Positions 50,505 through 58,282 of a stretch of 64,000 bases of DNA are shown one piece after another; the first letter of the stretch is position 1, and each line of letters opens with the position of its first letter. The notes under the pieces are model-generated. The model made no database searches. It worked only from the letters and a program-made list of their open reading frames with translations, and was not told the DNA's origin. The stretch comes from Chryseobacterium cupriresistens. GTDB taxonomy: Bacteria; Bacteroidota; Bacteroidia; Flavobacteriales; Weeksellaceae. The stretch covers positions 806,001 to 870,000 of the forward strand of contig NZ_JBKKJT010000001.1 of assembly GCF_046614675.1 (NCBI RefSeq), given 5' to 3'. The translations under genes were made by a program, and so were the position numbers.

Positions 50505-52724
50505 GTGAAAAAACAATTATTGATGACGGGAATGCTCGCATTGTCGGGTATTTCTTTTGCACAGACCGATCGTTTATGGACTTCAAGCTCCATTAAAATA
50601 TCCTCTCCCGTTCTTGAAAATATGTCAGTTTTTGAAGATCCGCAGCTTTTTCATCTGAATATAAGCGGATTAAAAAATGTATTAGCAAAGGCTCCAAAAA
50701 GATTAGCAGGGCAATCCGAAGTCATTATCTTTTTTCCCAATTCAACAGGGAGAATGGAAAGTTTCAGGGTAACGGAAAATTCTAATTTTGAACCGGAACT
50801 CGCTTCTAAATATCCGGATATCAAATCTTATATCGGTGAAGGTGTCGAAGATCCTGCTTCAAAAGTTTATTTCAGCATCTCTCCTTTAGGATTATCTTCT
50901 ATGGAAATCTACAAAGATCAATCTGCCGTTTTTATTCAGCCTTATACCAAAGACCTTTCCACTTATATTGTTTATAAAAAGTCTGACAGAAAAGACCATT
51001 TGAACAAACTCGAATGTACAGTTTCTGATGCTGCTCAAAAAGGTAATTTAAATGTCGTAACCCATAAAAATGCGGATGATGCTACATTAAGAACGTTCAG
51101 ACTTGCACTTTCCTGCACAGGAGAATATACTTCTTATTTTGGAGGAACAAAAGCTCAGGCTTTAGCAGCCATGAATAATACCATGACCCGCGTGAATGGT
51201 ATTTTTGAAAATGATTTTGCAGCGAGAATGGTCCTGATTGCCAATAATGATGATCTTATCTATACCGATGCCGCTACAGATCCTTATTCTTCCTCTTCAC
51301 AAATGAAAAACTGGAATCTGGAGCTGATGAACAATCTGAGCTCTTCCATCGGAAATAATAATTTTGACATAGGACACCTTTTTGGCAGAGACGGTGGTGG
51401 CGGCAATGCAGGATGTATCGGATGTATTTGTGACAATGACATGTCTACTTACCAAAGTCAGGGTATAACCTACCCAAGCAGCTATAAGGGAAGCGGATAC
51501 ACTTCTCCGGCCAACGGTAATCCTTCGGGAGACACTTTTGATATCGATTTTGTAGCTCATGAAATGGGACATCAGTTCGGCGGAAATCATACATCTTCTT
51601 ATCGCGTTGAACCGGATTTAAAATCTGTGGAGCCAGGTTCAGGATCTACCATTATGGGCTATGCGGGTGTCACCAGTTATGATGTTCAGAATAACTCTGA
51701 TCCGTTTTTTCATGCCATAAGCATTGAACAGATCACCAATAATATCAAAGCAAAAACCTGTTCTGTAAATACCAGTACCGGTAACTCAATTCCTACAGCC
51801 AATGCGGGTCCTGATTATATTATTCCTAAAAGTACTCCTTTTATGCTTACCGGATCAGGAACTGATGCTGACGGAGACCAGCTTACCTATATCTGGGAAC
51901 AGATGGATAAAGGAACTTCTTCTGAAACAGGAGCTAATTCTGCAGCACAGGAATCAAAAACTCGGGGGCCAGTATTCAGATCATGGAGACCTTCAGCTTC
52001 TCCGGTAAGATATTTTCCGACAATGTCCTCCATTCTGGCAGGTTCTCTCAAAACAGCAGGAACAGAAATAGATGTTGAAGCACTTCCTTCTGTAGCCAGA
52101 GCTTTAAATTTCAGACTTACTGTTCGCGATAATAAAGCCGGAGGCGGAGGCAACAATTCTGATGATACAAAACTCACTGTTGATCCGGCAGCCGGACCAT
52201 TTATGATAACCTCACAAAACACTGCTGTTTCTTATGTAAAAGGAAGCTCACAAACGGTTACATGGGATGTAGCAGGCACTACAGCAAATGGTGTGAATAC
52301 CGCCAATGTAGATATCCTCTGGTCAACAGATAACGGCAGCACATGGACGACACTTTTGACCGGAACTCCTAATGATGGTTCGGAGAATATTACAATTCCT
52401 GATACTTTAACCAACTCCGGAAGAATAATGATCAAAGGAAGCCATCATATTTTCTTTGATATCAATAATGCCAATATTTCTGTAAAAAATTCTAATGAAG
52501 ATGCTGCTCCATCCTCTACAGAAATCAAACTGTATCCCAATCCTGCAAAAAATATTCTTACCCTTACCAATACCAGTAATGAAGAATATAAAATCTACGA
52601 CATGTCCGGCAGGCTTGTAAGTGGAGGAAACCTTGAAAGCGGAACGGTTAATGTCAATAAACTAACCAATGGAACTTACATCATCCAAATCGCAGGATTT
52701 ACAAAACAATTTATTAAAAAGTAA
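50505..52724 (+). CDS. Secreted reprolysin-like zinc metalloprotease with T9SS sorting domain, shorter paralogue
   Basis: A 739-residue protein starting with GTG at 50505, just after the -7 box TATTTTTG (50481-50488). It shares signal peptide wording SFAQTDRLW, the propeptide and the catalytic core with its neighbour: the HEMGHQFGGNH zinc site at His352 and the Met-turn GSTIMGYAG. It lacks the FN3 repeats and GEVED domain and moves straight to the T9SS tail (LYPNPAKNILTLTN). The catalytic domain contains a DMSTYQSQGITYPSSYK insertion near residue 318 absent from its neighbour. A tandem duplication with loss or gain of domains is clear. Confidence 0.88.
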   Translation: MKKQLLMTGMLALSGISFAQTDRLWTSSSIKISSPVLENMSVFEDPQLFHLNISGLKNVLAKAPKRLAGQSEVIIFFPNSTGRMESFRVTENSNFEPELASKYPDIKSYIGEGVEDPASKVYFSISPLGLSSMEIYKDQSAVFIQPYTKDLSTYIVYKKSDRKDHLNKLECTVSDAAQKGNLNVVTHKNADDATLRTFRLALSCTGEYTSYFGGTKAQALAAMNNTMTRVNGIFENDFAARMVLIANNDDLIYTDAATDPYSSSSQMKNWNLELMNNLSSSIGNNNFDIGHLFGRDGGGGNAGCIGCICDNDMSTYQSQGITYPSSYKGSGYTSPANGNPSGDTFDIDFVAHEMGHQFGGNHTSSYRVEPDLKSVEPGSGSTIMGYAGVTSYDVQNNSDPFFHAISIEQITNNIKAKTCSVNTSTGNSIPTANAGPDYIIPKSTPFMLTGSGTDADGDQLTYIWEQMDKGTSSETGANSAAQESKTRGPVFRSWRPSASPVRYFPTMSSILAGSLKTAGTEIDVEALPSVARALNFRLTVRDNKAGGGGNNSDDTKLTVDPAAGPFMITSQNTAVSYVKGSSQTVTWDVAGTTANGVNTANVDILWSTDNGSTWTTLLTGTPNDGSENITIPDTLTNSGRIMIKGSHHIFFDINNANISVKNSNEDAAPSSTEIKLYPNPAKNILTLTNTSNEEYKIYDMSGRLVSGGNLESGTVNVNKLTNGTYIIQIAGFTKQFIKK

Positions 52725-52743
52725 AAAATAAAGTTCAAACAAT

Positions 52744-52770
52744 AAGCTGCTCATTTGGGCAGCTTTTTTA
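52744..52770 (+). terminator. Terminator of the second metalloprotease gene
   Basis: AAGCTGC (52744-52750) and GCAGCTT (52759-52765) with a T run. Confidence 0.75.
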
Positions 52771-52771
52771 T

Positions 52772-53180
52772 TTAGTGAAATACAAAATATGATCTTAAAT
52801 CTATTTATCATTACAATTAATTTCAGAATAATAATTTATTTTAGATAAAACTACCAGCATTTAAGTTTTTTAATTTAAATTTATCGCATAACAATATTTC
52901 ATTGTACCGTTTACCCAGATTGTATTTAAGGGAGCTCCAGATCGTTTTTGACATCTGATGTTATTGCTTCTTTTGAATTTATTTTGGCATGAATTGGTTA
53001 TTTACGGTCAAAAATCACATTATTAATCCAGATTCCGGTCCTTAAAATTTCTGCTATAGATTGGAAAACATCAGCAATACTTACGTCAGTATTTACTTAA
53101 GATCTTTATCAGGAAAACGATGTTTCAAAAAGGTACCCTTCAAATACCTCTGTAATTTTAAAATATTTAAAATTTTTAAT
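52772..53180. other. Gene-free region before the TNT lipoprotein gene
   Basis: About 410 bases of low-GC sequence. No repeat or hairpin was recognised apart from AT-rich runs; it presumably holds the promoter of the 53181 gene. Confidence 0.4.
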
Positions 53181-53894
53181 ATGAAACATTTATTTAAGTA
53201 CATTTTTTTTCTAGCCATTACTTCGTTCTCGGTTGCCTGTAGCTCTGACGATGATGAAGTAATAGACGTCAATCCGGATGTGACCACCGTATTCTACAAA
53301 AATGCAGATGAACTGGCAGTAACCTATGACTCCAATAATTCGGTAAGCCAAGCCATAAGAAATCAAGCTTATGATTTATACAAAAGAGGAAAATGGAGCG
53401 AGCTGGAATCTCTTTTTAAGGCTAATAATTTAAATGGCGGATGGCCGCCTGCCAACGGAGGTTATAATATTGTTGATGATGTTCCTTTACAGGTTGGGCA
53501 GAAGTTCGACAGATACAGCGGTGCAGTCGGCAGTTATAACGGAACCGGGGTTCCTACATTAGGAGGAAGCTTTACAAGCCCTATCATCAACGGATATGTT
53601 TATACTTTTACACAAAGAGCTCTAAACCAGCCTGAAGACAAATACGATTTTTATTATGAAATTGATGTACTGAACAACTCCATGCAGTTTAAAACCCAGA
53701 CAGCAGACATTATTCCGTGGTTCAGCCAGGCAGGAAAAGGTAAACAAACGATGTGGAAAATTCCTCTCGATATCAATACAGGTTACCAGAAAACATGGAA
53801 TAAGCTGGCAGAAGAAGGCTATATTAAAATTACCATTAAGAGAAGCCCAAGCGGAAAATATCCTAACTTAGCAGGCACAGTTATTCAGCCATAA
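53181..53894 (+). CDS. Lipoprotein with TNT-like NAD-glycohydrolase domain
   Basis: A 237-residue lipoprotein starting at the ATG at 53181 (the longer frame to 53061 lacks support). The signal peptide ends with SVAC, so Cys20 is lipidated; it is followed by SSDDDE, an acidic stretch like signals that export lipoproteins to the cell surface in Bacteroidota. Residues ~85-235 match TNT toxins: WPPANGGYN, VGQKFDRYSG (Arg111), FTQRAL (Arg146) and WFSQAGKGKQTMW (Gln189) correspond to the arginine, arginine and glutamine of the NADase site. It probably hydrolyses NAD+. Its target and delivery are unknown; the small next gene starts 10 bases later. Confidence 0.7.
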   Translation: MKHLFKYIFFLAITSFSVACSSDDDEVIDVNPDVTTVFYKNADELAVTYDSNNSVSQAIRNQAYDLYKRGKWSELESLFKANNLNGGWPPANGGYNIVDDVPLQVGQKFDRYSGAVGSYNGTGVPTLGGSFTSPIINGYVYTFTQRALNQPEDKYDFYYEIDVLNNSMQFKTQTADIIPWFSQAGKGKQTMWKIPLDINTGYQKTWNKLAEEGYIKITIKRSPSGKYPNLAGTVIQP

Positions 53895-53904
53895 ATCTGC
53901 TCAG

Positions 53905-54324
53905 ATGTATTCATTATCAGAAAAAATAAACATTACCGGGAAAGCTTCTGTTGAAAAAAACGTCTTTATCAATGATGAAGCTCTCCCATCAGCAACAACC
54001 ACTTTCACCTGCTCTCATTGCGGAAACAAAAATAGAATTGCAATAGCACCTTATGAATCAGGATTTCCTGTTCTGCAGCTGTATCATGAAGATAAAGTAG
54101 TATCTAAAAATGAATTGCTAAACCACGGAATGATCAACGGAACCTCTCAAAGAATGTTTCATTTCGGAGAATTGACAGTCAACGATCTGCCAACTTTATA
54201 TTTTGGAACCGACTGTTCTTCCTGTCATTCCAGGTTCATCTGTCTATTCAGCTATGGAGAAAAGCAGCCGGGTTTGATGATACTTACCATCTCCGGAGTC
54301 TGGAAATATGAAGAATCTAAATAA
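53905..54324 (+). CDS. Small zinc-ribbon-like protein, candidate immunity protein of the TNT lipoprotein
   Basis: A 139-residue cytoplasmic-looking protein with no signal peptide. Two CxxC pairs (Cys36/Cys39 in CSHCGNK, Cys104/Cys107 in CSSCHSRF) suggest a zinc site, surrounded by strands such as ITGKASVEKNVFIND and MLILTISGVWKYE. I do not recognise the family. It starts 10 bases after the TNT-domain gene, the position in which toxin immunity proteins are placed, so binding and blocking that enzyme is a reasonable guess. A nucleic-acid-binding role is an alternative given the CxxC pairs. Confidence 0.6.
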   Translation: MYSLSEKINITGKASVEKNVFINDEALPSATTTFTCSHCGNKNRIAIAPYESGFPVLQLYHEDKVVSKNELLNHGMINGTSQRMFHFGELTVNDLPTLYFGTDCSSCHSRFICLFSYGEKQPGLMILTISGVWKYEESK

Positions 54325-54351
54325 TTGAGTATAATTGAATCACTTCAAAAT

Positions 54352-54380
54352 AAAACCACAATTTTTACAGTTGTGGTTTT
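54352..54380 (+). terminator. Terminator after the zinc-ribbon gene
   Basis: AAAACCACAA (54352-54361) and TTGTGGTTTT (54371-54380) with T run. Confidence 0.8.
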
Positions 54381-54555
54381 TTAATTTTCATGGATAAAAT
54401 TTCCCCATTGATAATACAGATTTTTGCAGTTTTTGGTTTAAAGATAGGATTGTATATTCAAAAACATTTTCCCAGACACTTTATTTTTACATTTCCTGCT
54501 GTACATTTCACATTTTGCAAATCCTTTTCTATCTTTGTGGGAAATAAAAAAATTC

Positions 54556-55023
54556 ATGGATAAAATTGATAGTCTGAACCAAGTAGCAGAATTCCATACT
54601 ACTTTCAAAGCCCCTATTTTAGATACCCCACAAATTCCTTCTCCGGAAAGATGCAATCTGAGAGTAGAACTTTTACAGGAAGAATTAAACGAACTGAAGC
54701 AGGCAATTGCTGACAATAATATTGTAGAAATTGCTGATGCATTGTGTGATCTTCAGTATGTTTTGAGTGGTGCGGTACTGGAATTCGGACTTGGCAACAA
54801 ATTTGTAGAGCTATTCAACGAAGTTCAACGCTCCAATATGTCGAAAGCATGTGATAATGAAGAACAGGCAGAGGAAACTGTAGAATTTTACAAAGCGAAG
54901 GAAGTAGAATCTTTTTATGAAAAGTCCGGAGAAAAATTTAATGTTTACAGAAAGGCAGATCATAAAGTATTAAAAAACAAATACTACTCTCCTGCTGATT
55001 TAAAATCAATTATCGAAAAATAA
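54556..55023 (+). CDS. MazG-like nucleotide pyrophosphohydrolase
   Basis: A 155-residue all-helical NTP-PPase. The promoter -7 box TATCTTTG at 54530-54537 overlaps the GTG at 54535, so the ATG at 54556 is the start. Metal-binding acids lie in RVELLQEELNELKQAIADNNIVEIADALCDLQYVL (split, near 50-80), the E-x2-E and E-x-x-D pattern of MazG and phosphoribosyl-ATP pyrophosphohydrolase-like enzymes. The substrate is unknown; a house-cleaning or stress role is typical. It heads a four-gene co-oriented group. Confidence 0.85.
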   Translation: MDKIDSLNQVAEFHTTFKAPILDTPQIPSPERCNLRVELLQEELNELKQAIADNNIVEIADALCDLQYVLSGAVLEFGLGNKFVELFNEVQRSNMSKACDNEEQAEETVEFYKAKEVESFYEKSGEKFNVYRKADHKVLKNKYYSPADLKSIIEK

Positions 55024-55026
55024 AAT

Positions 55027-55590
55027 ATGAAAAAAATTATTACCAATATTGTTGCCTTTTCAACCTTGTTTTTGGCTTCACAGCAGCTTACTGCACAAAA
55101 AGTAGTGGTAAACCGTGAAGTTGAAACCCAGAATGATGGCAAAATGCTTTTGGGAAACCAGTTGAAAGAGCAGTTTTTAAAAGCTCCTTATGCAGATTGG
55201 TATGTGAAAGAACATGATGAGTATGTTCTTGATCAAAAGGCAGTCAGTGAATTAAAAAAAGAGAAAATCGGAACCTATGATATTATCGTTTTCATGGGAA
55301 CCTGGTGTGAAGACAGCCACAGAGATTTTCCAAGACTGATGAAAATATTGGAAGCCGTAAGTTATCCGGAAAGTAAATTGAATATTATTGCTGTTAACCG
55401 TAAGAAAGAATCTCCTACCGGGGATGAAAGTCTTTACAATCTTCAGAAAGTTCCTACCATTATCCTGAAAAGATATGGAAAAGAAGTGGGCAGAATTATC
55501 GAAATGCCTACGACAGGATATATTGAAAGGGATTTGGTTCAAATTCTGAAAAAGAACGATTCGTCTGTTATCAAAGAAATTTTTAAATAG
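55027..55590 (+). CDS. Thioredoxin-like periplasmic protein with CxxS active site
   Basis: A 187-residue exported protein with a signal peptide (1-24, LTAQK) and a thioredoxin fold. FMGTWCEDSHRDFPRL gives CEDS in place of CxxC, so disulfide exchange through two cysteines is not possible; it may be a monothiol or structural variant. VPTIILKRYGKEVGRI with a cis-proline follows. Start is four bases after the MazG-like stop. Role unknown. Confidence 0.8.
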   Translation: MKKIITNIVAFSTLFLASQQLTAQKVVVNREVETQNDGKMLLGNQLKEQFLKAPYADWYVKEHDEYVLDQKAVSELKKEKIGTYDIIVFMGTWCEDSHRDFPRLMKILEAVSYPESKLNIIAVNRKKESPTGDESLYNLQKVPTIILKRYGKEVGRIIEMPTTGYIERDLVQILKKNDSSVIKEIFK

Positions 55591-55593
55591 ATT

Positions 55594-56199
55594 TTGAGAA
55601 ATTATAGAACAATATTATCTTTTGCTGCAGGTGCCGGCGCAATGGTACTGCTCTTTTTTGGCCTGAAATCCTGCCTGAACCTTGGAAATAAAACTGAAAA
55701 GTCAGATTATTATATCCTGACCAATCAGATTTCCAAGATGAATAAGATGGTGGTCATGGAACAGAATACATCCAGCATGCAGAAAACCAAAATGGGTTAT
55801 GAGGTTTTTGGAAAAGAAGTTTCCAGCAACAGTATTATTACCTACACAAAGACTAATGCACAGGTTTCTTATGATCTCAACAAAATGAAGATTGAAGTAG
55901 ATTCCATCAACAAAAAGCTGGTGATTACCGAGCTTCCTGATGCTGAAATCAGAATTACACCTAGCGTTGAAATTCAGTCTTTGGATGATTCTTTTTTTAA
56001 CAGGATTTCGGAGAAGGATATTAAAAATGTTACCGCTAAAGCTAAGGAAACCGCAGAGAAATCAATTGATCAGAATCAACTGAGAAGTGAAGGCCGCAAA
56101 CAACTCATGGAAAACCTGAATAATATTTTTGTTCTGGCCAAGGCTTTGAATTATGAAATAGAAGATAAAACGGGGAAAATTGGTATTCTGGGACTTTAG
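55594..56199 (+). CDS. DUF4230 family protein with N-terminal membrane anchor
   Basis: A 201-residue protein starting with TTG at 55594, three bases after the upstream stop. It has one membrane helix (residues 6-26) and a DUF4230 domain of strands: YYILTNQISKMNKMVVMEQN, GKEVSSNSIITYTKTNAQVSYDLNKMKIEVD (split) and ITELPDAEIRITPSVEI. The family is of unknown function, widespread in Bacteroidota and Firmicutes. It completes an operon that starts with the MazG-like gene. Confidence 0.8.
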   Translation: MRNYRTILSFAAGAGAMVLLFFGLKSCLNLGNKTEKSDYYILTNQISKMNKMVVMEQNTSSMQKTKMGYEVFGKEVSSNSIITYTKTNAQVSYDLNKMKIEVDSINKKLVITELPDAEIRITPSVEIQSLDDSFFNRISEKDIKNVTAKAKETAEKSIDQNQLRSEGRKQLMENLNNIFVLAKALNYEIEDKTGKIGILGL

Positions 56200-56216
56200 G
56201 TTAAAATATTTCTGTT

Positions 56217-56231
56217 TGGCAAACCCTTTGA
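56217..56231 (+). promoter_or_regulatory. Sigma-54-like promoter of the small basic protein gene
   Basis: TGGCAAA-CCCT-TTGA has the same -24 and -12 spacing as the porin-array promoters and lies 40 bases before the ATG at 56272, in the gap after the DUF4230 gene. Confidence 0.55.
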
Positions 56232-56271
56232 ATGATACTATCCATATTGTTTACATTTAAAATTCAAACTC

Positions 56272-56457
56272 ATGGATACAAAAGGAAAAACCACCAGGAA
56301 AGAATCTGCCAATACCGCAGAAACCCAAAAGCAAAATCAGGATTTCCAGAATATTCCTGCAGCATCAAAAAAGACCAATCCACCTGATATTGACAAAGAA
56401 GATGTTCAGAAGTCTTCCAAAAACAAATCAGGAAAAACGGATAACACAAAAAAATAA
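56272..56457 (+). CDS. Small basic, disordered protein, unknown function
   Basis: A 61-residue protein with 16 lysines or arginines, many Thr, Asn, Gln and Ser residues and no hydrophobic segment, so it should be disordered and cytoplasmic. No family is recognised. Its presence as a real gene is supported by the sigma-54-like promoter at 56217-56231 and a strong hairpin after it. This architecture recalls small stress-induced proteins. Confidence 0.65.
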   Translation: MDTKGKTTRKESANTAETQKQNQDFQNIPAASKKTNPPDIDKEDVQKSSKNKSGKTDNTKK

Positions 56458-56491
56458 AAGAGCTTTTAAGGCTTTATTATAAGGAAAAACG

Positions 56492-56523
56492 AAAAGTTCC
56501 GTCTCATACGAGGCGGAACTTTT
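56492..56523. terminator. Bidirectional terminator between the small basic protein gene and leuB
   Basis: AAAAGTTCCG-T-CTC and GAG-G-CGGAACTTTT around an ATAC loop (56492-56523) with one internal G-U-type mismatch. Confidence 0.8.
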
Positions 56524-56553
56524 CTTTCTAACTATCTAACTGAACTTTTGTTT

Positions 56554-57678
56554 CTATACAATGGTCGATTTTCCGATCTTAATATTTTCAAAATTGTAAT
56601 AAGACTTTTCAGAATATCTGATATGATCGGCAATAAAGCTTCCCACTTCACTTGTGGAGTAATACTGTTTGCTATTAAGATCGATTGTGACATACTTATT
56701 CTCAATAGCATGCTCTACCGACTGTCTTAATTTTTCGGCTGCGGTCTTTAAACCAAGATGATCCAGCATCATCGCCACACTTAAAATAGAAGCAACAGGA
56801 TTGGCAATTCCTTTCCCTTTCGCCTGTGGATAAGATCCGTGAATAGGCTCAAACAAAGCATTCTTCTCTCCTACTGAAGCAGATGGTAATAATCCGATAG
56901 AACCTCCGATCACACTTGCTTCATCGGAAATAATATCACCAAACATATTTTCCGTTACAATGACATCAAAATGCTTAGGATTAAGGATCAGCTGCATGGC
57001 TGCGTTATCTACAAACATATAATCAAGCTCCACATCCGGATATTCCGGTGCAATTTCCTGACACGTCTTTCTCCACAATCTTGACGTATCCAAAACATTG
57101 GCTTTATCGATAAGCGTAAGCTTTTTCTTTCTTTTCTGCGCTTCCTGAAATGCCATATGCGCAATCGGAATAATATCTTCACGGCTGTATTTGCAGACAT
57201 CATAAGCGTAAGCACCTTCCGGATCTGTAAATTTTTCACCGAAATAGATTCCGCTTACCAGTTCTCTGAAAATCTGAATGTCAGCGCCTTCAATAATTTC
57301 TCTTTTCAATGGGCTTTTATCAATGAGAGAGGCATAGGTTTTTAAAGGACGGATATTGGCAAACAATCCTAACTCCTTGCGAAGTTTCAATAATCCCTGT
57401 TCAGGTCTTACTTTCGCTTCCGGATTATTATCAAAAACCGGATCACCAATAGCTCCGAACAGTACAGCATCAGACTCTTTACAGATTTTCAGCGTTTCTT
57501 CGGGCAAAGGATTTCCAGTTTTAAAAATAGCCTCTGCACCGATTAATCCATATTCAAAATGGAATTTACATTGAAAAGCTTCAGCAATAGCATCTAATAT
57601 TTTAATGCTTTCACCGATGATTTCCGGGCCAATCCCATCTCCGGGAAGAACCGCGATTTTAAAATAATTGTCGCTCAT
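56554..57678 (-). CDS. leuB: 3-isopropylmalate dehydrogenase
   Basis: Third step of leucine synthesis, NAD-dependent; 374 residues. AVLPGDGIGPEIIGES, then RLLKLRKELGLFANIRP-type wording (GLLKLRKELGLFANIRPLK), IREL-type VSGIYFGEK, the catalytic YDVCKYSREDI region and the substrate loop DNAAMQLILNPKHFDVIVTENMFGDIISDEASVIGGSIGLLPSASVG (split). Last gene of leuACDB; its start overlaps the leuD stop by 20 bases. The hairpin 31 bases past the stop ends the operon. Confidence 0.95.
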   Translation of the reverse strand: MSDNYFKIAVLPGDGIGPEIIGESIKILDAIAEAFQCKFHFEYGLIGAEAIFKTGNPLPEETLKICKESDAVLFGAIGDPVFDNNPEAKVRPEQGLLKLRKELGLFANIRPLKTYASLIDKSPLKREIIEGADIQIFRELVSGIYFGEKFTDPEGAYAYDVCKYSREDIIPIAHMAFQEAQKRKKKLTLIDKANVLDTSRLWRKTCQEIAPEYPDVELDYMFVDNAAMQLILNPKHFDVIVTENMFGDIISDEASVIGGSIGLLPSASVGEKNALFEPIHGSYPQAKGKGIANPVASILSVAMMLDHLGLKTAAEKLRQSVEHAIENKYVTIDLNSKQYYSTSEVGSFIADHIRYSEKSYYNFENIKIGKSTIV

Positions 57679-58267
57679 TTGCTTTTTGTGTTTTTAATTC
57701 AAATTCTGTGATCGTCTGCTTTCTGCTGATTAAAAAATCAATATCGTCATAGCCGTTCAGCAGGCATATTTTTTTATAAGAATCTAATTCAAAGGTTTCT
57801 GTGGTATCTTTAAAGCTGATGGACTGTAGTTCTACATCAATAGCGATTTCATTATCAGGATTTTCATTGATACCCTCTAAAATTTCTTTTAAAAATTCTT
57901 CGGAAACTTTTACAGGAAGAAGCCCGTTATTCAAAGCATTTCCTTTAAAGATATCTGCGAAATAACTTGAAACAATGACCTTGAATCCATAATCCGTTAA
58001 AGACCAGGCTGCATGCTCACGACTGCTTCCACAACCGAAATTATTTCCTGCAACAAGAATCTCACCACCGAATTTGGGATTGTTTAAAACAAAGTCCGGA
58101 TTAGGTTCCCCAGTATGAATATTGAATCTCCAGTCTCTGAACAGATTCTCTCCGAACCCTTTTCGGTCTATACTTTTCAGGAATCTTGCCGGAATAATCT
58201 GGTCTGTATCTATATTTTCTGCCGGCAGTGGAACTGCGCGGGATTTTAAAACAACTAATTTTTGCAT
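57659..58267 (-). CDS. leuD: 3-isopropylmalate dehydratase small subunit
   Basis: The 202-residue swivelling-domain subunit of isopropylmalate isomerase. ENIDTDQIIPARFLK, the NLFRDWRFN stretch and the serine loop NFGCGSSREHAAWSL are diagnostic; FADIFKGNALNNGLLPVKV follows. It works with LeuC, whose gene ends 15 bases before. Overlaps leuB by 20 bases. Confidence 0.94.
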   Translation of the reverse strand: MQKLVVLKSRAVPLPAENIDTDQIIPARFLKSIDRKGFGENLFRDWRFNIHTGEPNPDFVLNNPKFGGEILVAGNNFGCGSSREHAAWSLTDYGFKVIVSSYFADIFKGNALNNGLLPVKVSEEFLKEILEGINENPDNEIAIDVELQSISFKDTTETFELDSYKKICLLNGYDDIDFLISRKQTITEFELKTQKANERQLF

Positions 58268-58282
58268 TTACTTTTAATCTGT

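Noticed and set aside
53061..53180. Longer N-terminus of the TNT lipoprotein
   Set aside because: The signal peptide and lipobox start at the ATG at 53181; the upstream codons are AT-rich noise.
52772..53180. Possible sigma-54-like site near 52988 (TGGCATG)
   Set aside because: The -12 TTG is not at the right spacing.
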